Positions 8,906 to 17,893 of a stretch of DNA of 64,000 bases are shown piece by piece. Position numbers and translations under genes: made by a program. Below the pieces are notes generated by a model. The model did not search any database, was not told the DNA's origin, and saw nothing but the letters and a program-made list of their open reading frames with translations. Numbering within the stretch: the first letter of the stretch is position 1; every line of letters starts with the position of its first letter. The DNA is from Arctic95D-9 sp035967665 (GTDB taxonomy: Bacteria; Verrucomicrobiota; Verrucomicrobiia; Verrucomicrobiales; DEV007): assembly GCA_035967665.1 (NCBI GenBank), contig JAYWLB010000123.1, forward strand, positions 62,001-126,000. The letters are read 5' to 3'.

Positions 8906-10105
8906 CTATTCAGACCAGAGCCAGCGAAGCATTTCGGGCAGCATCACGGCGGCGTGCCGGCTTCCGTGAAAGCCATCGCCCCACCAGTAGCGGTAATCGT
9001 AGTCTGAGAACTTCAGCGCGGTCTCCATTTGCTTGTTGGCGAGGGGCCAGCTTCCGAACTGATTGTCGACGTCGTTGTGTTCTCCCAGCAGTGCCGCGCG
9101 GATCGGTTTGCGTTCCGTTTTACGAATCAGTGAAGGGTAAACATTCGCTCCGCGGATATCGGTGAAGGTGCCGACCCAGCCCAGCACTTTACCAAAGCGA
9201 TCCGGTCTTTCCCAAGCGGCTGTCCAGGCCGCAGCACAGCCGCTCGACCCGCCCGCAATCGCCCGGTCGGATGGCTTGTCGCTCAGGTTGAGGTCGTGTT
9301 CCTTCGTTACGAAGGGGATGATCTCTTCGAGGAGGAAGGTGACGTAGTCAGGGCCGAGTCCGTCGTATTCGAGGCTGCGGTTCCTCGGCTTTCCTCCGGC
9401 GGGCTGGTCTTTGAGGCGACCGGGATTGATGAAGATGCCAATCGTTACCGGCATCTCTCCCGAGGCGATGAGATGATCGAATACAGTGGGGGCGCGAAGT
9501 CCTCCGGTGAGGTCGCGATCGGCGTGGCGGAGCCCATCCTGAAAGACGAGGAGCGAGGCGGGCTTGCTTCCGTCGTATTGTTTCGGGATGTAGACCACGA
9601 ATTCTCTTTCCGTGTTCGGGAAAATTTTGGAGTCCTTCCAACTGTGCTTGTGCAGCGCACCTTCGGGGATGCCTTCTTTTCGGAAGACTTCGGGAGGGGC
9701 GGGGTAATATTCAATTTTGACCTGACCGTTGCCCAGGACTTTACCGGAGGCGGTTTTCAGTTCGTAGGTGAAGTCCTGAATATTGCCGACGTCTTTAGCG
9801 AGCGCGTAAAGTCCATCGTCGTTGAGGCGGGTCAGTTCGCCGATAGTCGTTCCGTCATTCTTCACTGCTGAAACCGGTTCGTCCGAAATGACTCCAAGGA
9901 GCAGGGTGGTTTCCTCGATCCATTTCTGCTTACCGGTCTTGAGTCCTTTTTCTCCCCAGCTCGCTTTGATCTTTTTCGCAGCGAGTTCGTTGTCCTTTCC
10001 GATGAGTTGGCTCAGCTCAATCGCAGGCGGTGGAGTCCATTTCTTTTCCTGAGCGAAAACAGGTAAAGCGAGCGACAACAGAATGAGAGCCGGGAGAAAT
10101 TTCAT
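8906..10105 (-). CDS. secreted enterochelin-esterase-like alpha/beta hydrolase
   Basis: With the start at ATG 10105 the protein is 399 residues and begins with a signal peptide (MKFLPALILLSLALPVFAQ). The C-terminal 220 residues match the putative esterase family (Fes/IroE/esterase D-like): EFVVYIPKQYDG, LLVFQDGLRHADRD, GIFINPGR, the nucleophile elbow GGSSGCAAAW and a final His in the segment WWGDGFHGSRHA. The N-terminal 170 residues are a beta-rich domain typical of the enterochelin esterase N-terminus. In polysaccharide loci of this phylum such proteins serve as carbohydrate esterases rather than siderophore esterases; that reading is inferred from the sulfatases immediately downstream. It is separated from the next gene by 95 bases containing the shared palindrome. 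Confidence 0.82.
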   Translation of the reverse strand: MKFLPALILLSLALPVFAQEKKWTPPPAIELSQLIGKDNELAAKKIKASWGEKGLKTGKQKWIEETTLLLGVISDEPVSAVKNDGTTIGELTRLNDDGLYALAKDVGNIQDFTYELKTASGKVLGNGQVKIEYYPAPPEVFRKEGIPEGALHKHSWKDSKIFPNTEREFVVYIPKQYDGSKPASLLVFQDGLRHADRDLTGGLRAPTVFDHLIASGEMPVTIGIFINPGRLKDQPAGGKPRNRSLEYDGLGPDYVTFLLEEIIPFVTKEHDLNLSDKPSDRAIAGGSSGCAAAWTAAWERPDRFGKVLGWVGTFTDIRGANVYPSLIRKTERKPIRAALLGEHNDVDNQFGSWPLANKQMETALKFSDYDYRYWWGDGFHGSRHAAVMLPEMLRWLWSE

Positions 10106-10190
10106 TGGGGAATTAGAGCCGATAATGAGGTCGCTGGAAACCAATCAATTCGGACTGATTGCGGGATGCGCCGTCGTTTCTGAAACAAGG

Positions 10191-10208
10191 GTGCGAAAAA
10201 AATCGCAC
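10191..10208. promoter_or_regulatory. candidate BlaI-type operator 1 (GTGCGA-N6-TCGCAC)
   Basis: A perfect 6-base inverted repeat with an A6 spacer lies 44 bases upstream of the blaI-like start. A second near-identical copy follows, with centres 45 bases apart. Paired operators next to the repressor's own gene are typical of BlaI/MecI autoregulation, although the sequence differs from the TACA-N2-TGTA core of staphylococcal operators. Confidence 0.65.
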
Positions 10209-10236
10209 TTTTTAGATTGACCTTTGATCGCCAACC

Positions 10237-10252
10237 TGCGAAAAAAGTCGCA
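10237..10252. promoter_or_regulatory. candidate BlaI-type operator 2 (TGCGA-N6-TCGCA), abutting the start codon
   Basis: This second palindrome has the same arms and spacer length as the copy at 10191-10208 and ends on the A of the ATG at 10252. There is no ribosome binding site in its place, so the transcript may be leaderless or have a very short leader. A repressor bound here would block transcription or initiation directly. Confidence 0.6.
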
Positions 10253-10665
10253 TGTCGAAGAAGAAAGCAGGTATTGAAGACTCTTCCCTGAGTCGACGGG
10301 AACGGGAGGTCATGGAGGTGCTCTTTCGAAAGGAGAATGCGACGGCCCGTGATGTCTGGAGCGCTCTGGGTGAGTCCCGGACCTATTCGACGGTGAGGAA
10401 GCAACTCAGTATTCTTGAAGAGAAAGGTCATGTGACCCATCGGGTTAAGGGAGCGACCTTCCTATACTCGCCGCGAGTCGAGCGTGAGGTGGCCGGGACT
10501 TCGGCGCTCAGTCGTCTCGTTGATACCTTTTTCCAGGGATCGGTCGCCGGTGCTGTTTCGAGTTTGCTGGGGGATACGGGAGAGAAAGTTTCCACGGAAG
10601 AGCTCGAGCGAATCTCCAGTATGATTGAGGAAGCCCGTAAAAGCAGGGAGGAGGAGTCCTCATGA
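10252..10665 (+). CDS. BlaI/MecI/CopY-family transcriptional repressor
   Basis: The 137-residue protein has the family winged helix at its N-terminus (LSRREREVMEVLF, TARDVWSAL, STVRKQLSILEEKGHVTHR) and a helical dimerisation tail that is the usual target of proteolytic inactivation. BlaI-family repressors hold their own operon shut until a partner M56 membrane protease senses a signal. That partner is encoded directly downstream with a 4-base ATGA overlap. The ATG at 10252 is preferred because the next Met lies inside the DNA-binding helix. Two palindromes upstream (10191-10208, 10237-10252) are the obvious operators. No beta-lactamase gene is adjacent, so the regulated target is unknown. Confidence 0.93.
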   Translation: MSKKKAGIEDSSLSRREREVMEVLFRKENATARDVWSALGESRTYSTVRKQLSILEEKGHVTHRVKGATFLYSPRVEREVAGTSALSRLVDTFFQGSVAGAVSSLLGDTGEKVSTEELERISSMIEEARKSREEESS

Positions 10666-12698
10666 TAGGTTCGAACGCCCTGTGGGTTCTCGCCGAATTT
10701 CTCGGGAAATCAGCCCTTCTTATCGCGTTGGGGATTGGTTTTGTGCAGGTTTTTGCAAAGCTCGCCCCTGAGGTGAAGCACACCCTTCTACTTCGTGTCT
10801 TTGCGGTCGGACTGATGATTCCATTGCTTTGGTTGTTGCTCCCGCGCTGGGGAGTGATTCCGGCAGTTGGCGATACGGCTGAAGAGGAGGTGATTTCAAT
10901 CGGAACCGGGGAGGTTTTCACAGAAGCTCCGGCTCTGGTGCTTTCGAGTGAGGCGCTGCCTGTTGCTCAGGTCGGGAGTCTCCCTCAACCGGGGTGGGCT
11001 GAGTTGGTTTTCGCAGTATGGTGTTTGGGATTGATCGCGTTTTTCTGGCGATCCCTGATTGCCGCACGATTTTTGAGAAGGCTTGAGAAAGAAGCCCGCC
11101 CCGCAGCTGGAAATGTCGGGCGGAAGTTTATTGAGTTGCGAGCCGGGATCTGTCCCCGAAGCAATGTTTTGCTGCTCGCATCGTCGGAGGTTCAGTCGGC
11201 CTTCACCTGGGGAATCTTTCGTCCTCGAATTGTCATGCCTGAGGCCGTCTCTGCGTGGCCTGAGATCGATATGGAAATGGTTTTGATGCACGAGCTTGAG
11301 CATGTCCGTCGAAGGGATGCCCTCGCCGTTTGTATTTCCCGAATTTTCCTCGCCCTGAACTGGGTGAACCCTCTGGCCTGGATCGCGGTTCGAAAAACGG
11401 TTCAACTGAGAGAGGAAGCCTGTGACAGTCGCGTTTTACGATCGGGGTATCCCGGTCAGAACTATGCGGAGATGTTGTTCCGTCAGGCTTCGTCTCTTGC
11501 CTCACCTCTTTGGCGAACCTCGGCAACCGCGGTCGCAGAAACCGGAACCATTGAAAAACGAATAAAAATGATACTGAACCCCGAAACTGAATCTGATAGC
11601 GGGAGGGAAGGCCCTTCTTTTGCGAATAAAGTGCTGCCCTCAGCGATGATGCTGATTCTCCTTATTATTGGAATGGCTGGGTGGGCGGAAGGGGCTAAAG
11701 AACTCTCGAGGGATGCTGAGACCAAAGAAAAGTTGGAGGCCACCATTCTTCCGAAGGTTGAGTTCAGTGACACGCCGCTTTCGGACGCGCTGAGATTTCT
11801 CCAGCAAAGGAGTGTTGAAATTGATCCCGAGAGAAAGGGTGTTGTTATTCTCGATACACGGAAGCGGGGGGAGAATTTTCATGATACCCGGATCACGTTG
11901 AAGTTGAGCAATGTGCCGATGATGGAGGTGCTTCGTTATACGACGTCACTGGCTCAACTGAGCTTCTCTATCAGGGATGGAGCGGTTGTCGTTGAGAAGG
12001 TTAAGCCCGATCCGATGAGGCAGAGTCCTTCGTTGGGTGTGAATGAAAAGAAATTGAAGGAAATCATGATTCCTGCCGTTGAATTCAATGAAACGCCATT
12101 GAAGGATGCTCTCGCTTTTCTTCAAATGAGGTCGGTCGAACTCGATATGGCGACGAAGGATCCCGCTGAGAAAGGGGTGAATGTGATTTTCGATCCAGAG
12201 GGCGGAGATACTGATGCCCTCATTACGATGAGGCTAAGGAACGTGCCTATTGGCTATGCGTTTTTTTACGTGGCGGAGTTGGCTCGTGCGGGCATGAACA
12301 TCGAGGAACATGCAGTGAGGATATTCTTTCCGAAAGACGGTGAAAAAGGAAACTTTAATCCGCTTGTTCGGGAGGACGATAAGGAGAATTTAAAGGCGCT
12401 TCAGGCGAAGTTGGATGAGATCGTTGTTCCATCTCTTGAGTTCAGCAATACTCCTCTGTCTGATGCATTGAGTTTTATTCAGCAGCGATCAGTCGAGCTC
12501 GATACTGCAACGGGGGAGCAAGGGACCAAGGGCATCAATATCATTCTCAATAGCAGTCGGGAGATCGATGACGTTCGCATTTCTCTCAAGCTCACCAACG
12601 TTCCGTTGCGTGACGTTTTGAAATATACTGCGACATCCGCTGGAGGTTCCCTTCAAATTGCTGCCAGAGGAGTTACCGTAAGTATTCCTGAAGAGTAG
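10662..12698 (+). CDS. M56/BlaR1-like membrane metalloprotease with three C-terminal STN-like repeats
   Basis: The 678-residue protein has membrane segments near residues 8-30, 43-62 and 113-135, a zinc protease motif H210-E-L-E-H214 with a distal REEACD Glu near 251, and a fourth membrane segment at about 325-343. In BlaR1 this topology puts the protease in the cytoplasm and the C-terminal sensor outside. Here the penicillin-binding sensor is replaced by three tandem repeats of about 90 residues (358-446, 465-556, 583-676), each with a V/LEF-xxTPLxDAL-FxQxRSVE core and a later LxNVP segment, resembling the secretin/TonB short N-terminal domain. The gene overlaps blaI by 4 bases. The protease is expected to cleave the repressor when the repeats sense an unknown periplasmic ligand or partner. 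Confidence 0.88.
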   Translation: MIGSNALWVLAEFLGKSALLIALGIGFVQVFAKLAPEVKHTLLLRVFAVGLMIPLLWLLLPRWGVIPAVGDTAEEEVISIGTGEVFTEAPALVLSSEALPVAQVGSLPQPGWAELVFAVWCLGLIAFFWRSLIAARFLRRLEKEARPAAGNVGRKFIELRAGICPRSNVLLLASSEVQSAFTWGIFRPRIVMPEAVSAWPEIDMEMVLMHELEHVRRRDALAVCISRIFLALNWVNPLAWIAVRKTVQLREEACDSRVLRSGYPGQNYAEMLFRQASSLASPLWRTSATAVAETGTIEKRIKMILNPETESDSGREGPSFANKVLPSAMMLILLIIGMAGWAEGAKELSRDAETKEKLEATILPKVEFSDTPLSDALRFLQQRSVEIDPERKGVVILDTRKRGENFHDTRITLKLSNVPMMEVLRYTTSLAQLSFSIRDGAVVVEKVKPDPMRQSPSLGVNEKKLKEIMIPAVEFNETPLKDALAFLQMRSVELDMATKDPAEKGVNVIFDPEGGDTDALITMRLRNVPIGYAFFYVAELARAGMNIEEHAVRIFFPKDGEKGNFNPLVREDDKENLKALQAKLDEIVVPSLEFSNTPLSDALSFIQQRSVELDTATGEQGTKGINIILNSSREIDDVRISLKLTNVPLRDVLKYTATSAGGSLQIAARGVTVSIPEE

Positions 12699-12721
12699 GG
12701 AGTCTGCGTGATCTGGCGATT

Positions 12722-13177
12722 CTAAGGAAGTATTGCTTTGCCTTCGGATTGCTCAAAGATGTTGGCCGCAAGCTTGAGTCTACCTCTGCACGGATCACCG
12801 ATGTGTGCACTCACATACTGAAACCAGAAAATGGATGCCTTCCTTGCTCCATGGAATTCAGACCAGGGGATGAAAAGGAGGGGGTGGGCGAATTTAAAGA
12901 GCAGACCCGGTTGAATAAATAGACCGGATTCGTTGGTCGTGCAGGTGAGGACGCCTCTGTAGGAAACGAGTCCGACCATGCCTTGAACCCCTGTCCAGGT
13001 TTTTCCGGATGGCGTTTCCTCACTCCGGTAGTATTTCGCGAGACGATTCCAGCCGCTCACGTGGCTGTTGATCCACATGATGAAACACCAGAAGCAGGGA
13101 AAGATAATGAAGAACGCAAGGGGGATGAGAATGATGGCCCAGACGGGCATATCTGCGGGTGCGATCTCTTCGTTCAT
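12722..13177 (-). CDS. hypothetical membrane-anchored protein
   Basis: The 151-residue product has a strong N-terminal hydrophobic segment (about 11-35, PVWAIILIPLAFFIIFPCFW), then a soluble domain with Trp-rich stretches and a GLFIQPGLLFKFAHPLLFIPW segment. I do not recognise the family. The latter segment is like the membrane-proximal PH-like domain seen in small proteins of unknown function, but this is only an impression. It converges on the BlaR-like gene with 23 bases between stops. Codon use is ordinary for the window. Confidence 0.65.
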   Translation of the reverse strand: MNEEIAPADMPVWAIILIPLAFFIIFPCFWCFIMWINSHVSGWNRLAKYYRSEETPSGKTWTGVQGMVGLVSYRGVLTCTTNESGLFIQPGLLFKFAHPLLFIPWSEFHGARKASIFWFQYVSAHIGDPCRGRLKLAANIFEQSEGKAILP

Positions 13178-13284
13178 TTTTGTTCAGGTTAGACCAAAAA
13201 TGTTTTCAGGTAAAACAGATCTCTATCAATCTGAGCCCCGTCTCTGAAAGCGAAGCCCACTTTTGAAATCTCGAACGAACCGCC

Positions 13285-14724
13285 CTAGGCCAGAATGTCT
13301 TTTACGACGTGGCCGTGAACATCGGTGAGGCGGAAATGCCTGCCCTGATACTGATAGGTAAGTCGCTCGTGGTCGATTCCCAGAAGGTGCAGCATCGTCG
13401 CGTGGAAGTCGTGCACATGGACACCGCCCTCGACGACGTTGTAGCCGTATTCATCGGTCCGACCGTGGGTGTAGCCGCCCTTGACGCCGCCGCCTGCCAT
13501 CCACATCGAGAAGCAACGGGGGTGATGGTCACGTCCAAAACTGTCTGCGTTGAACTTGCCCTGACAGTAATTGGTTCGGCCGAATTCCCCGCCCCAGACG
13601 ACGAGGGTGTCATCGAGGAGACCGCGTTGTTTCAGGTCGGTGATGAGGGCTGCAGAGGGCTGATCGGTTTCTTTACACTGACGTTTGATCCCGCTCGGGA
13701 CGCCACCGTGGTGATCCCAGCCCTGGTGGTAGAGTTGGATGAACTGAACGCCCTGCTCGGCGAGTCGGCGCGCGAGAAGGCAGTTGGCGGCGAAAGTTCC
13801 GGGGGTTCTTGCATCCTCTCCGTATAGTTCGAAAGTGGCGTCGGACTCGGTTGTTAAATCGGTCACTTCGGGGATTGAGGTCTGCATGCGGAATCCCATC
13901 TCGTATTGGGCGATACGGGTTTCGAGGGCGTCGTCTCCGTTTTTTGCAAGCTGGTGTTGATGCAGTGCCTCGAGATGATCCAGCATTTTGCGTCGCGACT
14001 TTTGATCGAGGCCTTTGGGATTATTCAGGTAGAGAACGGCATCTTTGTCAGGGCGGAAGCGAACCCCGTCGTGCTTGCCGGGAAGGAATCCGCTCCCCCA
14101 GAGACGGCTCACGAGAGGCTGACCCTTTTTGTCTTTTGTCACGAGAACGACAAAGGACGGCAGGTTTTCATTCAATGACCCGAGTCCATATGACATCCAC
14201 GATCCGATGCTGGGGCGTCCCGCGAGCTGGGAGCCACTTTGCATGAAGGTGACTCCGGGGCCGTGGTTGATCGCTTCGGTGTACATCGAGTTTACTACGG
14301 TGATGTCGTCGGCGATTTTGGCTGTGTAGGGCAGTTGGTCGCACATCCAGGTGCCGGCCTGCCCGTGTTGCTTGAATTCAAAGGGAGAGCCCACGAGGGG
14401 GAGGCTCGCCTGATTGCCTGACATTCCGGTAAGACGCTGTCCTTTCCGGACTGAATCGGGGAGCTCTTTGCCCTGTTCCTCGCGAAGCTTCGGCTTGTAG
14501 TCGAGGAGGTCCATTTGCGAGGGGCCGCCGGCCTGAAAGAGAAAAATGACCCGCTTCGCTTTGGGTGCTCCTGAGAGAAAGGCGGGAGTTTGGTTCGATG
14601 GCTGTGCGGCTCCTATCAGTTGAGTGAGTGCCGCGCTTCCAAGGCCGCCACCAAATGATGCGAGAGCGGATCGCCGGCTCATGCCGAATGGTGAATCAAA
14701 TCCGGTGCAGGGTGAGTGTTGCAT
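13285..14724 (-). CDS. DUF1501 family protein with Tat signal
   Basis: The 479-residue protein begins with a twin-arginine export signal (SRRSALASFGGG) and continues as the DUF1501 fold, related to alkaline phosphatase/sulfatase-type enzymes: FLFQAGGPSQMDLLDYKP, a VVWGGEFGRTNYCQ motif and a GRDHHPRCFSMWMAGGGVKGG motif with candidate metal-binding residues. The biochemical activity of the family is not established. It is nearly always encoded beside a PSCyt/DUF1549/DUF1553 protein in planctomycetes and verrucomicrobia, and here that partner ends 12 bases upstream. Joint secretion and joint function with the haem protein are inferred. Confidence 0.93.
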   Translation of the reverse strand: MQHSPCTGFDSPFGMSRRSALASFGGGLGSAALTQLIGAAQPSNQTPAFLSGAPKAKRVIFLFQAGGPSQMDLLDYKPKLREEQGKELPDSVRKGQRLTGMSGNQASLPLVGSPFEFKQHGQAGTWMCDQLPYTAKIADDITVVNSMYTEAINHGPGVTFMQSGSQLAGRPSIGSWMSYGLGSLNENLPSFVVLVTKDKKGQPLVSRLWGSGFLPGKHDGVRFRPDKDAVLYLNNPKGLDQKSRRKMLDHLEALHQHQLAKNGDDALETRIAQYEMGFRMQTSIPEVTDLTTESDATFELYGEDARTPGTFAANCLLARRLAEQGVQFIQLYHQGWDHHGGVPSGIKRQCKETDQPSAALITDLKQRGLLDDTLVVWGGEFGRTNYCQGKFNADSFGRDHHPRCFSMWMAGGGVKGGYTHGRTDEYGYNVVEGGVHVHDFHATMLHLLGIDHERLTYQYQGRHFRLTDVHGHVVKDILA

Positions 14725-14736
14725 AGTTTGGTGGGG

Positions 14737-17700
14737 TTAGCGTTTTGTGATGCACTCGTCGAAATTCATCAGTGTCGTCACGAGGGTTGTCGTTGCGGCA
14801 ATGTTCGCGGTTTGCCCGTCGGCGGGAGGGGAGCTGTTTCCGGCAGCGATGAGTTGCTGCGCAGCAGGGATGTCCGATTCGAAATGGGATTTTTGCTCAG
14901 TGAAGAGATCTGTCAGGATTTTGTATTCGGTCTCGTCCGGCTCGCGGGTTGTGAGACTCTGGAAGGCTTCGATGATGATCCCGTTTTGATCTTCGCCGTG
15001 TTTGGCAACGAGGTTCGTGGCAAGGTGGCGGGCCGCTTCCACGAATTGCGGCGAGTTCAGCATGACGAGCCCCTGCAGCGGGGTGTCGGTCTTTTCAAGT
15101 CTTACCCGGCAGACATCGCGTTTGGAGGCGTTGAGGGTTGTCATGAGCGGAGCCGGTGCGGTCTGTTTCCAATAGGTGTAGAGGCTCCTCCGGTAGAGGT
15201 CGTCGCCCGTTCCGATTTTGGAGGGCTTGAACGACACTTCGATGTCATAGGGTTTCACGGACGGACCACCTGTTTTTTCTGCGAGCAGCCCGCTGACTGC
15301 GAGAGCGTTGTCGCGAATCATTTCGGCGGAGAGGCGCGGCGCGGGGAATCGGTAGAGGAGTGTGTTCGTCGGGTCCTGAGTCACGAGTTCGCCTGAGCGG
15401 ATTTCAGACTCCTGCCGGTAAGTCGCTGAAAGAACGATTTGTCTGAGGAGGCCCCGCACATCCCATCCGTGTTCCATGAAGTCGCGGGCGAGCCAGTCGA
15501 GTAGTTCGGGGTGGGAGGGGATTTTGCCCTGGCTCCCGAAATCTTCGCTGGTGGAAACGAGTCCGCGTCCGAAGAGCATCTGCCAGTAGCGATTCACGGT
15601 GACACGGGCGGTGAGTGGATTGTTGTCAGCGACGGTCCATCTGGCGAGGTCAAGCCGGTTCTTATCGGCCTTGTCAGGGCCTGGAGGGAGAAAGTGAGGT
15701 GTATCCGGTGAGACAGGCTCTCCCCGATTCGAATAGAGTCCGCGGTCCAGTAAATAGTTTTGTCTGGGTGTTTCGCTCTCCTGCATCACCATGATTTCGG
15801 GAATCTTTTTGACGAGTTCGGATCGGTTCTTTCGGTGTTTTGAGAGAGTGTCTTTTACTGCGACGGACTCATTGTTTTCCGAACTGATGTAGAACTCAAT
15901 GTCCGGAGAGAAAGTGGTTTTATTGGCGGCGATGGCATCGGCTTCAGCAGGGCTCAATTGGTGATCGAACACTTTGAATTCATCGACGATTCCGTTCTTG
16001 AATCCGTTGTCGCGCATGCGCTGGCCGATCACGATGGTATCACTCCCGCCACCGGTAATCTCACGGGTGAGCTTATCGCGGACGACTTCGGTTTCGATCC
16101 CGGCTCCATCGACGTAAAGTTTCAGGCCTTCCGCTTCGCTCGATCCGTCGTAGGTCATCGAAATGTGGATCCATTCGCCGGGTGTGATTGGCTCCAGGGC
16201 TCGAACGCGTATGGCATTTCCGGGGTAAAAGTGGATCAGAGCGGCGCTCAGTTTTCCTTCTTCGAGGAGAAGTTCGTAGCCGCGGCTCGCTGCATCTGTC
16301 CATGCTTTCGACCGGCTGAAAATCACCGCGCGCTCTTTGATATCAGGTGTCTTCACCCAGAAACTGACGGAGAACTCATCGTCGCGGGTGAAATTTCCGA
16401 CGGGAAGAGTGATCGCATCGTCGCCGCTGAGTTTGACGGCCTTTCCGAACCTGCCTTCGACAGTCGTATTTTTGGCCGGTGAGGTAGCGGGCTTGTCAGG
16501 ATCGGATGCGTTCGGAAAGCTGTCTTTTTCGCGGGTGTCGAAGGAGAAAGCCGCAATGGGTTTTCTGACTTCGATGGCCGGGTTGGCCTCCGCCCAGGCC
16601 GTGAATTCCGCTTTCGCGGTGGTGGCGATCTTTTTCAGTGACGCTTTGGATTCGGCGATGCTTTCCTCGAGGGAGGCCAGCATTTCGGATTGTTTTTTGT
16701 CCGGCAGCCAAAGGGTCGGAGTCGGAACCGCCGGAGTAAAATAGGAGTAGAGGCCGGCTTCGTCGATGTTCGAGAAGAACGCCGATAGTTGGTAGTAGTC
16801 TTTGGCTGTGGTGGGGTCGTATTTGTGATCGTGGCAGCGGCAACATTCCATCGTGAGGCCGAGGAAGGCGGTGCCGTAGGTGTGAAGGCGGTCCGAAACG
16901 TATTCGATGCGGAACTCTTCGGGAACACTTCCGCCTTCGACTTTCTGCGGATGGAGCCGGTTGAAGGTAGTCGCGAGGATTTGATCTCTCGTCGGGTTGG
17001 GAAGGAGGTCACCCGCGAGCTGCCAGGTGATGAAATCGTCGTAGGGGAGATTGTTTTTGAACGATTGAATGACCCAGTCCCGCCACTGCCAGACGGTGCG
17101 ATCACGATCGACCTGGAATCCGTAGGAGTCCGAGTAGCGGGCGACGTCCATCCACTCAGCGGTCATGCGTTCCGCGTAGCTGTCACGGGTGAAAAGCCCG
17201 TCCACGATTTTTTCGTAGGCGTTGGGGGATTGGTCGGCGAGAAATGCTTCGAGCTCGTCCACCGTCGGGGGCAAACCGGTGAGATCGAACGTGACGCGGC
17301 GGAGCCATTTCTCCCGTGTCGTTTCTTTGGATGGAACAAAGCCCTCTTCGTTGAGTTTTTTTCGAATGAAGGCGTCGATGGGACTGCCCGGTTCGTCTGA
17401 ATTCAGTCTTGGAACGGGGATCGATTCCGGAACAGGAACGAAGGCCCAGTGGTCGGCGTATTTTGCGCCTTCCTCAATCCATTGATCCAGAGTCGCGATC
17501 TCCCGGGCTGTGAGCTGCATCTTGGCCTTGGGGGGAGGCATAATGTCAGAGGGATCATTTGAGTGAATTCTCCAGTGAGTCTCGCTTTTTTTGAGATCGC
17601 CGGGGACGACTCCGAAGTAATCACCGAGATCAGCGGTGGCGTGTTCCAGCGTGTCGATGCGGAACTCTGATTTCTGGTTCGTTGCGTCAGGGCCGTGGCA

Positions 17701-17811
17701 TTTGAAGCATTTGTCCGAAAGGATAGGGCGAACGTCGCGATTAAAATCGATTTCCCTGCCATTCACGTTCAGGGAGCCAAAGAGAATTGCTATGGTGATA
17801 TATAAACGCAT
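14737..17811 (-). CDS. planctomycete-type cytochrome / DUF1549 / LamG / DUF1553 protein
   Basis: The 1024-residue secreted protein has a short signal peptide and a PSCyt1 haem-binding motif C35-F-K-C-H39 in a DVRPILSDKCFKCHGPDA context. DUF1549 (PSCyt2, about residues 135-350) follows with a second CxxCH in MECCRCHDHKYDP. A LamG/concanavalin-like carbohydrate-binding domain lies at about 430-620 (FSVSFWVKTPD, IHISMTYDG, LYVDG, GIVDEFKVFD). DUF1553 (PSD1) ends the protein. By analogy it is a periplasmic or surface c-type cytochrome-like protein; the reaction is unknown. The LamG insertion suggests binding of a glycan. It is translated ahead of its DUF1501 partner, with 12 bases between. Confidence 0.93.
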   Translation of the reverse strand: MRLYITIAILFGSLNVNGREIDFNRDVRPILSDKCFKCHGPDATNQKSEFRIDTLEHATADLGDYFGVVPGDLKKSETHWRIHSNDPSDIMPPPKAKMQLTAREIATLDQWIEEGAKYADHWAFVPVPESIPVPRLNSDEPGSPIDAFIRKKLNEEGFVPSKETTREKWLRRVTFDLTGLPPTVDELEAFLADQSPNAYEKIVDGLFTRDSYAERMTAEWMDVARYSDSYGFQVDRDRTVWQWRDWVIQSFKNNLPYDDFITWQLAGDLLPNPTRDQILATTFNRLHPQKVEGGSVPEEFRIEYVSDRLHTYGTAFLGLTMECCRCHDHKYDPTTAKDYYQLSAFFSNIDEAGLYSYFTPAVPTPTLWLPDKKQSEMLASLEESIAESKASLKKIATTAKAEFTAWAEANPAIEVRKPIAAFSFDTREKDSFPNASDPDKPATSPAKNTTVEGRFGKAVKLSGDDAITLPVGNFTRDDEFSVSFWVKTPDIKERAVIFSRSKAWTDAASRGYELLLEEGKLSAALIHFYPGNAIRVRALEPITPGEWIHISMTYDGSSEAEGLKLYVDGAGIETEVVRDKLTREITGGGSDTIVIGQRMRDNGFKNGIVDEFKVFDHQLSPAEADAIAANKTTFSPDIEFYISSENNESVAVKDTLSKHRKNRSELVKKIPEIMVMQESETPRQNYLLDRGLYSNRGEPVSPDTPHFLPPGPDKADKNRLDLARWTVADNNPLTARVTVNRYWQMLFGRGLVSTSEDFGSQGKIPSHPELLDWLARDFMEHGWDVRGLLRQIVLSATYRQESEIRSGELVTQDPTNTLLYRFPAPRLSAEMIRDNALAVSGLLAEKTGGPSVKPYDIEVSFKPSKIGTGDDLYRRSLYTYWKQTAPAPLMTTLNASKRDVCRVRLEKTDTPLQGLVMLNSPQFVEAARHLATNLVAKHGEDQNGIIIEAFQSLTTREPDETEYKILTDLFTEQKSHFESDIPAAQQLIAAGNSSPPADGQTANIAATTTLVTTLMNFDECITKR

Positions 17812-17893
17812 ATTGCTGGATTGAGAGCTTTGCTGTCAGTTGGCAGGGGAAAACGTAGCGGAATGGGATGATCTCACGAAGAAATATAAATCG

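Noticed and set aside
2036..10105. Sulfatase/esterase block considered as a Bacteroidetes-style PUL with SusC/SusD
   Set aside because: No TonB-dependent transporter or SusD-like lipoprotein gene is present on either strand.
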